Assembly (NCBI GenBank): GCA_963802765.1
Contig: CAWDJZ010000016.1
Location: 62,001-126,000, forward strand
Direction: 5' to 3'
Source: Gaiellasilicea sp963802765
GTDB lineage: Bacteria > Actinomycetota > Thermoleophilia > Gaiellales > Gaiellaceae
DNA: 64,000 nucleotides
Part shown: piece by piece, positions 32,812-41,112 of the stretch
Numbering within the stretch: position 1 is the stretch's first letter
Layout of the letters: every line of letters starts with the position of its first letter
Made by a program: the position numbers and the translations under genes
The notes under the pieces: model-generated
Told to the model about the DNA's origin: nothing
Databases searched by the model: none
What the model saw: only the letters and a program-made list of their open reading frames with translations

Positions 32812-33484
32812 CCCAGACGAACTCGTAGGCGGACTCGTCGAAGGGCCGGCGCTCGAAGCCGCCGTAGAGCGCCTCGACCTCGAAGCCGCTCACGTCGATG
32901 AGCCCTTCCCACTCGGACCGGTTCAGCCACCAGAGCGAGATCGTGTCGCCGCTCTCCAGCGTGATGTCGAGCCGGTTGTCGTGCCTGAAGTGGTCGACGC
33001 GGTGGCGGATGCCGTTCTGCTCGTGCCACTCGCCGTGGAGCCGGACGGCGACCTCGGGGCTGAAGACGAAGAAGTTCCAGGCGAAGCGGCCGCCCGGTTG
33101 CAGCGCCGCGTGGACGCGCTCGAAGACGCGCCGGCGGTCGGCCCAGGTCGGCAGGTGCCCGAGCGAGCGGAAGGGGCAGTAGATGAGCCCCGCGGGCTCG
33201 TCCAGCTCGAGCTCACGCATGTCGCCCAGGCGCAGCTCGAGGTCCACGCCTGCGGCCGCGGCTCGCTCCCGTGCCTGCTCGAGCATCGCCGGCGACGAGT
33301 CGATCCCGAGCACCTTGCGACCCGTCTCCCGGGCCACCGGGATGGCAACGCGCCCGTTCCCGACCGCGAGCTCCACGAGCGGTCCGGGGGTCTCCCGGGC
33401 GAGCTCGACATAGAAGGCGACGTCGTCCGTCATGTGCGCAGACCAGGCGTCGTAGATCGGCGCGAACGCGTCGTAGAAGCTCAC
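32795..33484 (-). CDS. SAM-dependent methyltransferase, copy 2
   Basis: 229 residues, same layout as its neighbour: YDAFAPIYDAWSAHMTDDVAFYVE, motif I VELAVGNGRVAIPVARETG, VLGIDSSPAMLEQAR, LRLGDMRELELDEPAGLIYCPFRSLGHL. GTG start at 33484, 23 bases from the divergent pheS start. Both copies share the FRSL(L/G)H block, which supports common descent. Substrate unknown. Confidence 0.85.
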   Translation of the reverse strand: MSFYDAFAPIYDAWSAHMTDDVAFYVELARETPGPLVELAVGNGRVAIPVARETGRKVLGIDSSPAMLEQARERAAAAGVDLELRLGDMRELELDEPAGLIYCPFRSLGHLPTWADRRRVFERVHAALQPGGRFAWNFFVFSPEVAVRLHGEWHEQNGIRHRVDHFRHDNRLDITLESGDTISLWWLNRSEWEGLIDVSGFEVEALYGGFERRPFDESAYEFVWVVRKP

Positions 33485-33495
33485 GAGGCCGATGC

Positions 33496-33501
33496 TATCG
33501 T
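33496..33501 (+). promoter_or_regulatory. -10 box TATCGT of a leaderless-type promoter
   Basis: TATCGT ends 6 bases before ATG 33508 of pheS. Confidence 0.45.
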
Positions 33502-33507
33502 CGCGCG

Positions 33508-34491
33508 ATGGACGCCACGGCGCTCGAAAATGAGGCGCGGACCGCGATCGCAGCGGCCCCGGACGCCGACGCGCTCGAGGAGCTCCGGGTCCGCTACCTG
33601 GGCCGCAAGAGCGAGCTCAAGCTGGCGTTGCGAGAGGTGCGCGACCGGGAAACGGGAATGGCCCTGAATGCTGCCCGCGCCGCCGTCGAGGAAGCCCTCG
33701 CGGCCCGCGAGGACGAGCTCGCCGCGGCGGCTGCGGAGGAGCTCGAGCCGTTCGATCCGACCCTGCCCGGCGAGCCCGTCGCCCGCGGCAGCCTGCACCT
33801 GATCACACAGCTGCGACGCCGGATCGAGGACGTCTTCCTCGGTATGGGCTACATGGTCTACGACGGGCGCGAGGTCGAGACGGTCTGGCACAACTTCGAC
33901 GCGCTCAACCAGCCGGAGGCGCATCCCTCGCGCGATCCGCGCGACACGTTCTACTTCGACGAGAACACGCTGCTCCGCACGCACACGTCGCCGTCGCAGA
34001 TCCGGGCGATGCAGGCGCAGGAGCCGCCGATCTACCTCGTCTCGCTCGGACGCACGTACCGTCGCGACCCGCTCGACGCGACGCACACCCCGGTCTTCCA
34101 CCAGGTGGAGGGCCTCGCGGTCGACCGCGGGATCACGCTCGCCGACCTGCGCGGCACGATCGAGCTCTTCACGAGCGCGATCTTCGGCAAGCGCGAGGTG
34201 CGGATGCGGACGAGCTTCTTCCCGTTCACCGAGCCCTCGGTCGAGTTCGACATCACGTGCTATCTCTGCGACGGAGAGGGCTGCGCCGTCTGCAAGCACT
34301 CGGGCTGGATCGAGATGGGCGGCGCCGGCATGGTCGATCCGGCCGTCTTCGAGGCCGTCGGCTACGACCCGGAGGAGTGGCAGGGCTTCGCGTTCGGGCT
34401 CGGGATCGACCGGATCGCGTTCCTGCGCCACGGCCTGCCCGACCTCCGCCTCTTCTGGGACAACGACCTGCGGATGACGAGGCAGTTTTAG
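33508..34491 (+). CDS. pheS: Phenylalanine--tRNA ligase alpha subunit
   Basis: 327 residues. N-terminal coiled coil (LENEARTAIAA ... VRYLGRKSELKLALREV), then the class II core: motif 2 region HTSPSQIRAMQ and LGRTYRRDPLDATHTPVFHQVEGL, FFPFTEPSVEFDI, and motif 3 FGLGIDRIAFLRHGLPDLR. A cysteine cluster CYLCDGEGCAVCKHSG suggests a zinc knuckle, seen in many PheS. Forms an alpha2-beta2 enzyme with PheT, whose GTG is 3 bases downstream. Confidence 0.97.
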   Translation: MDATALENEARTAIAAAPDADALEELRVRYLGRKSELKLALREVRDRETGMALNAARAAVEEALAAREDELAAAAAEELEPFDPTLPGEPVARGSLHLITQLRRRIEDVFLGMGYMVYDGREVETVWHNFDALNQPEAHPSRDPRDTFYFDENTLLRTHTSPSQIRAMQAQEPPIYLVSLGRTYRRDPLDATHTPVFHQVEGLAVDRGITLADLRGTIELFTSAIFGKREVRMRTSFFPFTEPSVEFDITCYLCDGEGCAVCKHSGWIEMGGAGMVDPAVFEAVGYDPEEWQGFAFGLGIDRIAFLRHGLPDLRLFWDNDLRMTRQF

Positions 34492-34494
34492 CGC

Positions 34495-36751
34495 GTGAAG
34501 GTCCCGGTCTCCTGGCTGCGCGAGTACGTCCCCTTCGACTGGCCGGTCGAGCGGCTGGCGGCGAAGCTCGTTTTCACGAGCTGCGAGGTCGACCGCATCG
34601 TCCACCGCGGCGTCGCCGACGCCGACGGGAACCTCGGCCGCTTCCTCGTCGGGCGTGTCGTCGAAGCGGGCAAGCACCCGAACGCCGACCGGCTCCAGCT
34701 CTGCCGCGTCGACGTGGGGGAGGGCGAGCCGCGCCAGATCGTCTGCGGCGCCTGGAACTTCGGCGCCGGGGCGACGGTCGCGGTCGCCCTGCCGGGTGCG
34801 TTCCTGCCCGGTGCGGAGGAGCCGCTCGGCGAGGCGAAGCTTCGCGGAGAGGTCTCGCGCGGGATGATCCTCTCGGAGCGCGAGCTCGAGCTCGGCGTCG
34901 ACCACAGCGGGATCATGGTGCTCGCGGACGGGCTGGAGCCCGGCACCCCGCTCGGAGACGTCCTGCCGCTGACCGAGACCGTGCTCGAGATCGAGACAGG
35001 GTTCAACAGGCCCGACCTGGCATCCGTGTACGGGATCGCGCGCGAGGTGGCCGCGCTGAGCGGCGCGGAGCTGGCGCCGCCGCCCGGCCGTGACCCCGAG
35101 CGCGCCGGCGACGAGGTGGTCGACGTGCGCGTCGAGGATCTCGAAGCCTGCCCCCGCTACATCGGCCGCATCTTCCGCGGCGCCCGCGTCGGCCCCTCGC
35201 CGGTCTGGCTGAAGGCGCGCCTGCTCGCGGCCGGGATGCGCCCGATCTCGAACGTCGTCGACGTGACCAACTACGTCATGCTCGCGCTCGGCTCGCCGCT
35301 CCACGTCTTCGACCTCTCGCTGCTCGCGGAAGGCCGGATCGTCGTCCGCCGCGCTGCGGCGGGCGAGAAGATCGTCACGCTCGACGGCCACGAGCGCGAG
35401 CTCTCGCCGGCGGATCTCGTGATCGCCGATGCGGCGCGGCCCGTTGCCGTGGCCGGGATCATGGGTGGCGAGGACAGCGAGGTCCGCGACGAGACGACCG
35501 ATCTCCTGCTCGAGGCGGCGAACTTCGACGCGCTCACGGTGCTGCGCACGTCGCGGCGGCTGCGGCTCCGCAGCGAGTCGTCGATCCGCTGGGAGAAGGG
35601 CGTCGACCCGTACGCTGCCGGTCAGGCGGCCGTCTACGCAAGCGAGCTGCTCGTCGCGCACGCCGGCGCGCGGTACACCGGCCACGTCGACGTCCAGGGG
35701 ACGCTGCCGCCGCGCCCGGTCGTCGAGCTGCGCCCGGAGCTCGCCGACAGGCTGAGCGGGATGACGTTTCCGGCGGACGAGCAGCGCGCGCGGCTGGTCA
35801 GCCTCGGCTTCGAGGTCGAGGGAGACGAGGTGACGGTGCCGACCTGGCGCGCGCACGACGTGACACGGCCGGTGGACCTCGTCGAGGAGGTCGTCCGCTT
35901 CTCCATGGAGGACGTTCCGTCGACCCTGCCCGCGCGCGACGCCGCCTCGGTCCAGCTGACGCGCGAGCAGCGGCTGCGCCGGCGCGTCGAGGACATTCTC
36001 GTGGGAGCCGGCTTCTCGGAGGCATACACCTGGAGCATGGTCCCCGCGGCGGAGGGGCGGCTCGCCCTCGAGGAGCCCTACACGACCGAGCTGGCGGCGA
36101 TGCGAACGGATCTCCGCCTCGGCCTGCTCGAGTCGGCCGAGCGGAACCGGAACGCGGGCGTCGAGGGGATCGCGCTCTTCGAGGTGGCCCGCGTGTACCG
36201 GCCGATCGGCGACGAGCTGCCGGAGGAGCGCTGGCACGTGGCCGGCATCACCGAGGGCGGCTTCTTCCGCGCCAAGGGGGCGGCGGAGGCACTGCACCAC
36301 GCGCTCGGCGTGCCGCTCGTCGTGCTCGAGCGGGGCCCGGGCCGTTCTGCTCGCACGAACTACGGGGAGCTCGTCGAGCTGCCCGGCGGCTGGGGCTTCT
36401 TCGAGCTCGACCTCGAGGCGCTCTTTGACGACGTGCCCGAGGCGATTCCGTACGAAGACGTGATCACGTATCCCGCGGTGAAGCAGGACCTCGCCTTCGC
36501 GGTCGAGGAGCGCGTCGCCGCGGGCGACCTGATCGAGGTGGCGCGCGAGGCCGCAGGACCGGAGCTCCGCGACGTGCGCGTCTTCGACGTCTACCGGGGC
36601 GAGCAGGTCGGCGAGGGGCGCAAGTCGGTTGCGCTGCGCCTCGCCTTCCAGTCGTCCGAACGAACGCTCTCGGACGAGGACGCGGCCAGCGTTGCGCGAG
36701 CGGATCGTCGCCGCGCTCGCCGAGCGCTTCGGCGCCGAGCTCCGCGCTTAG
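34495..36751 (+). CDS. pheT: Phenylalanine--tRNA ligase beta subunit (one frame break near the end)
   Basis: About 751 residues. EMAP-like tRNA-binding domain (GRVVEAGKHPNADRLQLCRVDVGEG), B3/4 editing domain (GFNRPDLASVYGIAREVAAL, PISNVVDVTNYVMLALGSPLHVFD), B5 domain (PPRPVVELRPELADRLSGM), core (FSEAYTWSMV) and C-terminal FDX-ACB domain (YPAVKQDLAFAVEE). A one-base break near 36690 separates FQSSERTLSDEDAA from LRERIVAALAERFGAELRA with TAG at 36749-36751. Because the enzyme is essential, the break is almost surely a sequence error. The stop overlaps the convergent amidase gene by 4 bases. Confidence 0.95.
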
Positions 36752-37457
36752 ACGCCGTCGCGCCGGGCGCGCAGGAGCGCCTGCAGCCGCAGCCACGCCC
36801 AGAGCGGGATCAACCGCGGCGCGGAGGCCGGCCGCTCGGCGGGCGGGGCACCGGCGAGCCGCCACGCCATCCAGGGCCAGACCCAGGCGGGCAGCGGCAC
36901 CGGCCACGGCCGCTCGGGCCGGTCGGCGCGCGGCTCGAAGCCGAAGAAGCGCACAGCGCCCGGTACTCGGCCGCCGCGAGCTGTGGCGCATTCGCGAACA
37001 ACCAGATGCGCTCGGCGGGGTTCGTCAGGAAGCCGTGCTCCACGAGCACCTCGGGCCCGAGGGTGGAGACGCGCGAATAGCCGTAGTAGCTGCGCTGGTT
37101 GGCCGTCACGTTGTCGCGCCGCCGAGGCGGATGGCCCGGCAGCCGCTCGAACTCGGCGGCGATCAACTCTGCGAGCCTCTGGTTCACCACGTAGGCGGGG
37201 TAGCCGAAGTTGAAGCCCGTCGCGGCGGGTGAGACCGAGCCGTCGCCGTGCAGGAACAGCGCCGCGTCGACCCTGATCCCGTCCGGGATGTCGCCCGGAA
37301 CCACGACGGGCGCGAAGCGGCCGTCGACGGCGAGGAGCGCGGCGAGCTCGTTTGCGATCAGGGTGACGAGCTCCTGCTCCCGAGGCGTCCCGGTCTGGGC
37401 CTCGAACCCGGGCTCGCGCGGGGCGACGTGTCCCTTTTGCACGAGAACGTCCGGCAC
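36748..37457 (-). CDS. N-acetylmuramoyl-L-alanine amidase-like protein (one frame break)
   Basis: About 236 residues. Amidase_3-type zinc sites can be traced: QKGHVAPREPGFEAQ and PREQELV (His and Glu), AALFLHGDGSVSP (His), and EVLVEHGFLTNPAE (catalytic Glu region). It lacks a visible signal peptide, so either another start was missed or it acts otherwise. A one-base break near 36960 leads from LAAAEYRA to AVRFFGFEPRADRPERPWPVPLP, a proline and tryptophan-rich tail ending DGV. GTG start at 37457. Would trim stem peptides from peptidoglycan. Confidence 0.72.
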
Positions 37458-37488
37458 TCAGCTCCAATCCGATCGCGATGTGCTCGCG

Positions 37489-37494
37489 TAGTCT
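37489..37494 (+). promoter_or_regulatory. -10 box TAGTCT of a leaderless-type promoter
   Basis: TAGTCT ends 7 bases before ATG 37502. GAGGG lies in the spacer, too close to the ATG to serve as a normal ribosome site. Confidence 0.4.
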
Positions 37495-37501
37495 GAGGGT
37501 G

Positions 37502-38175
37502 ATGCGCTTCCGGGGTCCGCTGACTGTCGCTGCCGCCGTGGCGTTCGTGCTCGCGCCGGCCGCCATTCCGGCCGCGAACGAGCTGATCGGCACGGTCGGG
37601 CCGGGCTTCACGATCACGCTCAAGCAGGCCGGCGGCGCGGATGTCGTCCAGCTCGACCCGGGCACCTACACGATCGAGGTCAGCGACGTCGCGCAGGACC
37701 ACAACTTCCACCTCTTCGGCCCGGGGGTGAACCAGTCGACCGACGTGGCCCAGACCGGCACGTTCAACTGGACCGTGAACCTCGTCGAGGGCCGTTACAC
37801 GCTCGTCTGCGATCCGCACTCGACTGACATGCGCAGGGACTTCGTGGTTGGGAACCCACCGGCCGCGCCGCCGCCCACACCGCCGCCGGCGGCCGTCCCG
37901 AAGCTGCTCGCGACCGTTGGGCCGCGGAACACGATCACGCTCCGGAGCGGCACGGGGGCGGTGCTCAAGACCCTCAAGCCGATCACCTACTCGATCACGG
38001 TGCGCGACCGCTCCAGCTCCACAACTTCCACCTCGTCGGCAAGGGCGTGAACCGCAAGTCGACGCTCGCCGGCACGGGGACGCTCACGTGGCGCGTGAAG
38101 CTCTCCGCCGGCGTGCTGCGGTTCTACTCCGACCGGAGCCCGACGACCGTCAAGGGGTCGATCACCGTCAAGTAG
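37502..38175 (+). CDS. Secreted tandem cupredoxin-like protein (one frame break)
   Basis: About 224 residues with signal peptide (LTVAAAVAFVLAPAAIPAA). Two copies of a cupredoxin domain joined by a proline linker (NPPAAPPPTPPPAAVP). Domain 1 (about 25-118) has a full type-1 copper set: His in DHNFHLFG, then Cys, His and Met in VCDPHSTDM. Domain 2 repeats VGPRNTITL and HNFHLVGKGVNRK but reads RFYSDRSPTTVKG where Cys/His/Met should be, so it cannot bind copper the same way. A one-base break near 38012 separates RDRSS from LQLHNFHLVG; stop at 38173-38175. Confidence 0.8.
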
Positions 38176-39097
38176 GACGGCGGCTCGGTCGAACGAGACC
38201 GGCGTTCTCGCCGCCCGCGGCGCGGATCTCCGCCTGCTCGTCCAGCTCGGCGTTCAGCTCGGCGCCGAAGAGGAGCGCGAAAGCCGAGTAGTTGAGCCAG
38301 AGCAGAAGTACGATCCCGCTCGCGAGGGCGCCGTACGTCCTCGAGTACGAGTCGGAGAAGCTCGTGTAGAGGGCGAAGAGGCCGGAGAGCGCCAGCCAGG
38401 CGAGGCTGCCGACGACGGCTCCCGGTGACAACCACGTCCAGCTGCGAACGTCCACGTTCGGCGCGAGGTAATACGTGAGCGCGAAGAAGGTCAGGATCGC
38501 GAGGAAGGCAATCGGCCAGCGCAGAAGCCCCCAGACGAGGTCGAAGGCGCCGCCCAGTCCCGCCTCCTCCGCGATCGCCTCGCCGAGCGGGCCGCCGAAC
38601 ACGATCAGGAGCAGGAGCCCGGCCAGGACGAGCCCGCTCAGGGCGACGAGGACGAGCGCGATCAACCGCGTCTTCCAGAACGGTCGTGTCTCGACCCGCG
38701 CGTAGGCGCGGTTGACCGCCTTGATCACCGCGGTCATCGCGCCGCTCGCCGCCCAGGCTGCAAGGGCGGCGCCGGTGACGAACGCAACAACCGACGTGCC
38801 TGTCGACGTGTCCCGCTGCAGTCGCTCGATCGTGTCGACGACCTCCCCGGGAGCGACGGGAGCGAGGAAGTCCTCTAGGGCGCCGTACGCGCCGACGAGG
38901 TCGAGCAGGCCGACGAGGAACACCACCGCCGGGAAGAAGGCGAGCAGTGAGCTGTAGGCGACCTGGGCCGAGAGCCCCGTGGCGTCGTCGGCGAGGAAGG
39001 ACTTGAAGGCGCGCTTGAACGAGGCGAGCCACTCGCGCGGAGAGAGCCGCCAGGGGCTCTGCGGAACGCGACCGACCTCGACCGGCGAGGCGGTCAA
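38168..39097 (-). CDS. YihY/virulence factor BrkB family membrane protein
   Basis: 309 residues from TTG 39097. Six hydrophobic helices and family blocks: AFKSFLADDATGLSAQVAYSSLLAFFPAVVFLVGLLDLVG, DTSTGTSVVAFVTGAALAAWAASGAMTAVIKAVNRAY, PNVDVRSWTWLSPGAVVGSLAWLALSGLFALYTSF and GALASGIVLLLWLNYSAFALLFGAELNAEL. TTG starts one base after the stop of the DUF3618 gene; no better start exists before the conserved SPREWLASF. Function of the family is unsettled (formerly called ribonuclease BN). Last gene of a five-gene envelope set. Confidence 0.85.
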   Translation of the reverse strand: MTASPVEVGRVPQSPWRLSPREWLASFKRAFKSFLADDATGLSAQVAYSSLLAFFPAVVFLVGLLDLVGAYGALEDFLAPVAPGEVVDTIERLQRDTSTGTSVVAFVTGAALAAWAASGAMTAVIKAVNRAYARVETRPFWKTRLIALVLVALSGLVLAGLLLLIVFGGPLGEAIAEEAGLGGAFDLVWGLLRWPIAFLAILTFFALTYYLAPNVDVRSWTWLSPGAVVGSLAWLALSGLFALYTSFSDSYSRTYGALASGIVLLLWLNYSAFALLFGAELNAELDEQAEIRAAGGENAGLVRPSRRPT

Positions 39098-39098
39098 G

Positions 39099-39347
39099 TC
39101 AACGTTCGCGGCCGCGGCGGGCGAAGTAGCGCATCGTCGCGCCGACCCCGCCGGCGAGGAAGAACCCGGCGCCGAGCGCACCCGCCGCGACGACAGGCAG
39201 GTTGGCGCGCAGCTTGCCCGCTACGTCGGTCGCCTCGCCGAGCCCGTCGCGCAGACGCTCGACCGCGTCGGCGAGCCCGCGCCGCTCGGCCTCGATCTCG
39301 AGGCGGACGGCGTCGACCGTGCGGCCGTTGGCGCTAGTCGTTGCCAT
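39099..39347 (-). CDS. DUF3618 domain small membrane protein
   Basis: 82 residues. DUF3618 pattern RTVDAVRLEIEAERRGLADAVERLRDGL followed by one membrane helix (LPVVAAGALGAGFFLAGGV) and a basic end (RYFARRGRER). ATG overlaps the holin-X gene end by 14 bases. Such proteins accompany holin-X and DUF4235 genes in actinobacteria; the set is thought to act in envelope stress, which is inference. Confidence 0.8.
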   Translation of the reverse strand: MATTSANGRTVDAVRLEIEAERRGLADAVERLRDGLGEATDVAGKLRANLPVVAAGALGAGFFLAGGVGATMRYFARRGRER

Positions 39348-39735
39348 CGGCCTTCAGTGCCGCGGTGGTGAGTTGCGCCTCGCGGATCGCCTGCTCGGGA
39401 ACGGGCGGTAGCCCTCGCTTGATCCGGGCACGTGCGAGCACGGCGAGGATCCCGGCGAGGAGGAACAGGCCGAGCGTCACGAGCAGGAGCGCCAGCCAGG
39501 CGTCGAGGGCGAGCGCCAGCGCGACGGCGATCGTCGCGAACAGGAAGCCGAGCCCGTAGAGGGCGAGCAGCGCGGCTCCGATTCCGAGCCCGACGCCCGC
39601 TCCGACGGCGCCGGCCTTGCCCTTCAGCTCGAGCGTTGCGAGCTCGAGCTCGAGCTTCGCGAGCGCGCTCGCATGCTCGGCGACCTGCTTCGCCGCCGAG
39701 CCGACGCCCGAGCCGTCAGCGGCGGGGGTGGGCAT
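39334..39735 (-). CDS. Actinobacterial holin-X family membrane protein
   Basis: 133 residues. Amphipathic N-terminal helix (AAKQVAEHASALAKLELELATLELKGKAG), two long hydrophobic helices (GVGLGIGAALLALYGLGFLFATIAVAL, WLALLLVTLGLFLLAGILAVLA) and a basic cytosolic tail (RARIKRGLPPVPEQAIREA). This is the Phage_holin_3_6/holin-X layout, chromosomal rather than phage here: no phage genes are near. ATG 39735 overlaps the upstream gene by 20 bases. Confidence 0.82.
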   Translation of the reverse strand: MPTPAADGSGVGSAAKQVAEHASALAKLELELATLELKGKAGAVGAGVGLGIGAALLALYGLGFLFATIAVALALALDAWLALLLVTLGLFLLAGILAVLARARIKRGLPPVPEQAIREAQLTTAALKADGND

Positions 39736-40069
39736 GGCCCCTCCAGTCGATCACCTTTGCGAGCACGGTGCCGGCGGCGAAGGCGGCGCCGGCGACGGCG
39801 AAGGGGTTCGGCCCGCTGCGCTTGCGAGGATTCTGCGCGCCCGACGGCGCCGCTGGACGGCTCGCTGTGGCCGTGCCGGGCTCGGCGTCCTTCGGCAGCG
39901 CCCCCTTGGCGCGTGCCGCGATCAGGGACGGCTTCAGCTTGCGGAGGAAGGCTGCGTCGCCCGCGAGCTCGTCGGCGACCTTCTCGCCGAGCCCGCCTTT
40001 GGCTGCGGCCTGATCCGAGAGCGCCGTCAGCTTGTCGGCGCCGGCCTCGACGGCTTTGTCGCCCTTCAT
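39716..40069 (-). CDS. Hypothetical protein with C-terminal membrane helix
   Basis: 117 residues. Polar helical N-terminus (DKLTALSDQAAAKGGLGEKVADELAGDAAFLRKLKPSL), a proline/serine linker, then one hydrophobic segment (NPFAVAGAAFAAGTVLAKVI) and a basic end. ATG overlaps the stop of the DUF4235 gene (ATGA). I do not recognise a named family; context places it in the same envelope set. Confidence 0.65.
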   Translation of the reverse strand: MKGDKAVEAGADKLTALSDQAAAKGGLGEKVADELAGDAAFLRKLKPSLIAARAKGALPKDAEPGTATASRPAAPSGAQNPRKRSGPNPFAVAGAAFAAGTVLAKVIDWRGHAHPRR

Positions 40070-40197
40070 CGCTTCGCGGGCGGCTGCTCGCCCGTCGCCA
40101 CGCGCCAGATTCCCGACGCAGCCCGGCGCGCGGCCATCGTCGCGACCGCGGCGAGTGCTGCATAGAGCCCGGTCCAGAGCAGCTTACGGAGCAGCAT
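40066..40197 (-). CDS. DUF4235-like 43-residue membrane protein
   Basis: ATG at 40197, TGA at 40066-40068. The sequence begins LLRKLLWTGLYAALAAVATMAARRAASGIWRVATGEQPP, which matches the start of DUF4235 proteins (one or two helices, then ARRAAxxxWRxxTGExPP) but ends sooner than most. It heads the leftward envelope operon: its stop overlaps the next ATG. Too short to be found by a 60-residue cut-off; support is the family pattern plus overlap. Confidence 0.7.
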   Translation of the reverse strand: MLLRKLLWTGLYAALAAVATMAARRAASGIWRVATGEQPPAKR

Positions 40198-40245
40198 GAC
40201 TCACTCGTTGCCGCGCTCCGGGTGTGGCAAACCTGCAGGTGCGCA

Positions 40246-40446
40246 CTAGTAGCTCAGGTGGATCTCGCCCTCGCGGATCTCGGTCACCCGCTCGGCGGGG
40301 ATCTCGGCGCCGTCGACGAGGAGGCCGTGGAAGATGTCGATCTCGGGGTCGCCGAGCACCTCCTGCACCTTGCCGAGCTTGTTGCCGGCGGAGTCGTAGA
40401 CGGGCCAGCCGGGCTCGACCACGAGCCAGGAGACGGGATCGGCCAC
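40246..40446 (-). CDS. PRC-barrel-like small protein
   Basis: 66 residues, GTG at 40446. VEPGWPVYDSAGNKLGKVQEVLGDPEIDIFHGLLVDG and AEIPAERVTEIREGEIHLSY follow the PRC-barrel/DUF2171 pattern (switch-like x-V-x-D-x-x-G-x-x-x-G-x-V strand). Starts directly after the stop of the upstream gene (TGA then GTG), so they are co-expressed. PRC barrels serve in RNA processing, photosynthesis and stress; the specific role is unknown. Confidence 0.78.
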   Translation of the reverse strand: MADPVSWLVVEPGWPVYDSAGNKLGKVQEVLGDPEIDIFHGLLVDGAEIPAERVTEIREGEIHLSY

Positions 40447-41088
40447 TCAGACTGCCTTTCCTTCGACACGCCAGACGGGGCCCTGCGTGTCGACGTTGTG
40501 CGTCCCCGAGAGCACGCGAAGAACGGTGAGGCGGCCCTGGATTCCGTCAGCGTCGAGCCGCTCGAGGCAGCGCGCCGTCATCTGTGGCGAAGCCCCGTAG
40601 CCAAACGCCCGCGCGGCTCGGAAGCGGAACGCGCTTCGGCCCGGTACCCGCGTGGGGTTCAGCGGGGCGAGGAGCAGCGCCCCGCGCTCGAGGTGGTCGC
40701 TCGAGGCGAGCTCGACTTCGCCGTAGAGGTCGCTCCAGTCGGGCGGGAGGGCGGCGACCGCCTTCGCCCAGGCGTCGGCGAGCAGCTCGCGGGATGCCTC
40801 TTGGCGCGGTGCGGCCTCGGCCGCCTCGAGCAGCGTCAACGTCCCGCGGATTCGCTCGCCGTCGATCTTGCCGAGCAGCTTTGTCAGCTGGTCCGGTCCG
40901 ATCCCGCGCCCGGCATGGCTGACCGTGAAGCGCAGCTCGTCGCCGACGACGCCGGGCGTGGCAGGCCCGAGGAGCGCCGCCGCGCGCGAGCGTTGCGACG
41001 GGTCGGGGATGCTGAGGGCGAGCCTGGCGTCGGCCCAGCCGGCAGGCAGGTCCGCCCACACTCGACGCCACTGTTCGACCAGCCTCAT
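40447..41088 (-). CDS. Conserved hypothetical protein
   Basis: 213 residues from ATG 41088. Two similar halves are suggested: WRRVWADLPAGWADARLALSIPDPSQRSRAAALLGPATPG and WAKAVAALPPDWSDLYGEVELASSDHLERGALLLAPLNPTRV share the order W, aromatic DW(S/A)D, acidic strand and (A/G)(A/L)LL(G/A)P. Each half is followed by an RLTxL-like helix (LDADGIQGRLTVLRVL, IDGERIRGTLTLLEAA). So an internal duplication is likely. No signal, membrane segment or catalytic motif. Divergent from the 2-oxoacid dehydrogenase operon by 24 bases. Confidence 0.7.
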   Translation of the reverse strand: MRLVEQWRRVWADLPAGWADARLALSIPDPSQRSRAAALLGPATPGVVGDELRFTVSHAGRGIGPDQLTKLLGKIDGERIRGTLTLLEAAEAAPRQEASRELLADAWAKAVAALPPDWSDLYGEVELASSDHLERGALLLAPLNPTRVPGRSAFRFRAARAFGYGASPQMTARCLERLDADGIQGRLTVLRVLSGTHNVDTQGPVWRVEGKAV

Positions 41089-41112
41089 GCGGCGTCAGCA
41101 TAATGAGCCGCA

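Noticed and set aside
33481..36300. Minus-strand frame of over 900 codons opposite pheS-pheT
   Set aside because: pheS and pheT are certain on the plus strand; the antisense frame shows only the low-complexity residues typical of such shadows.
39334..39735. Holin-like gene considered as prophage evidence
   Set aside because: No lysin, integrase, capsid or attachment-site repeats are near, and neighbours are actinobacterial envelope genes; holin-X is commonly chromosomal.
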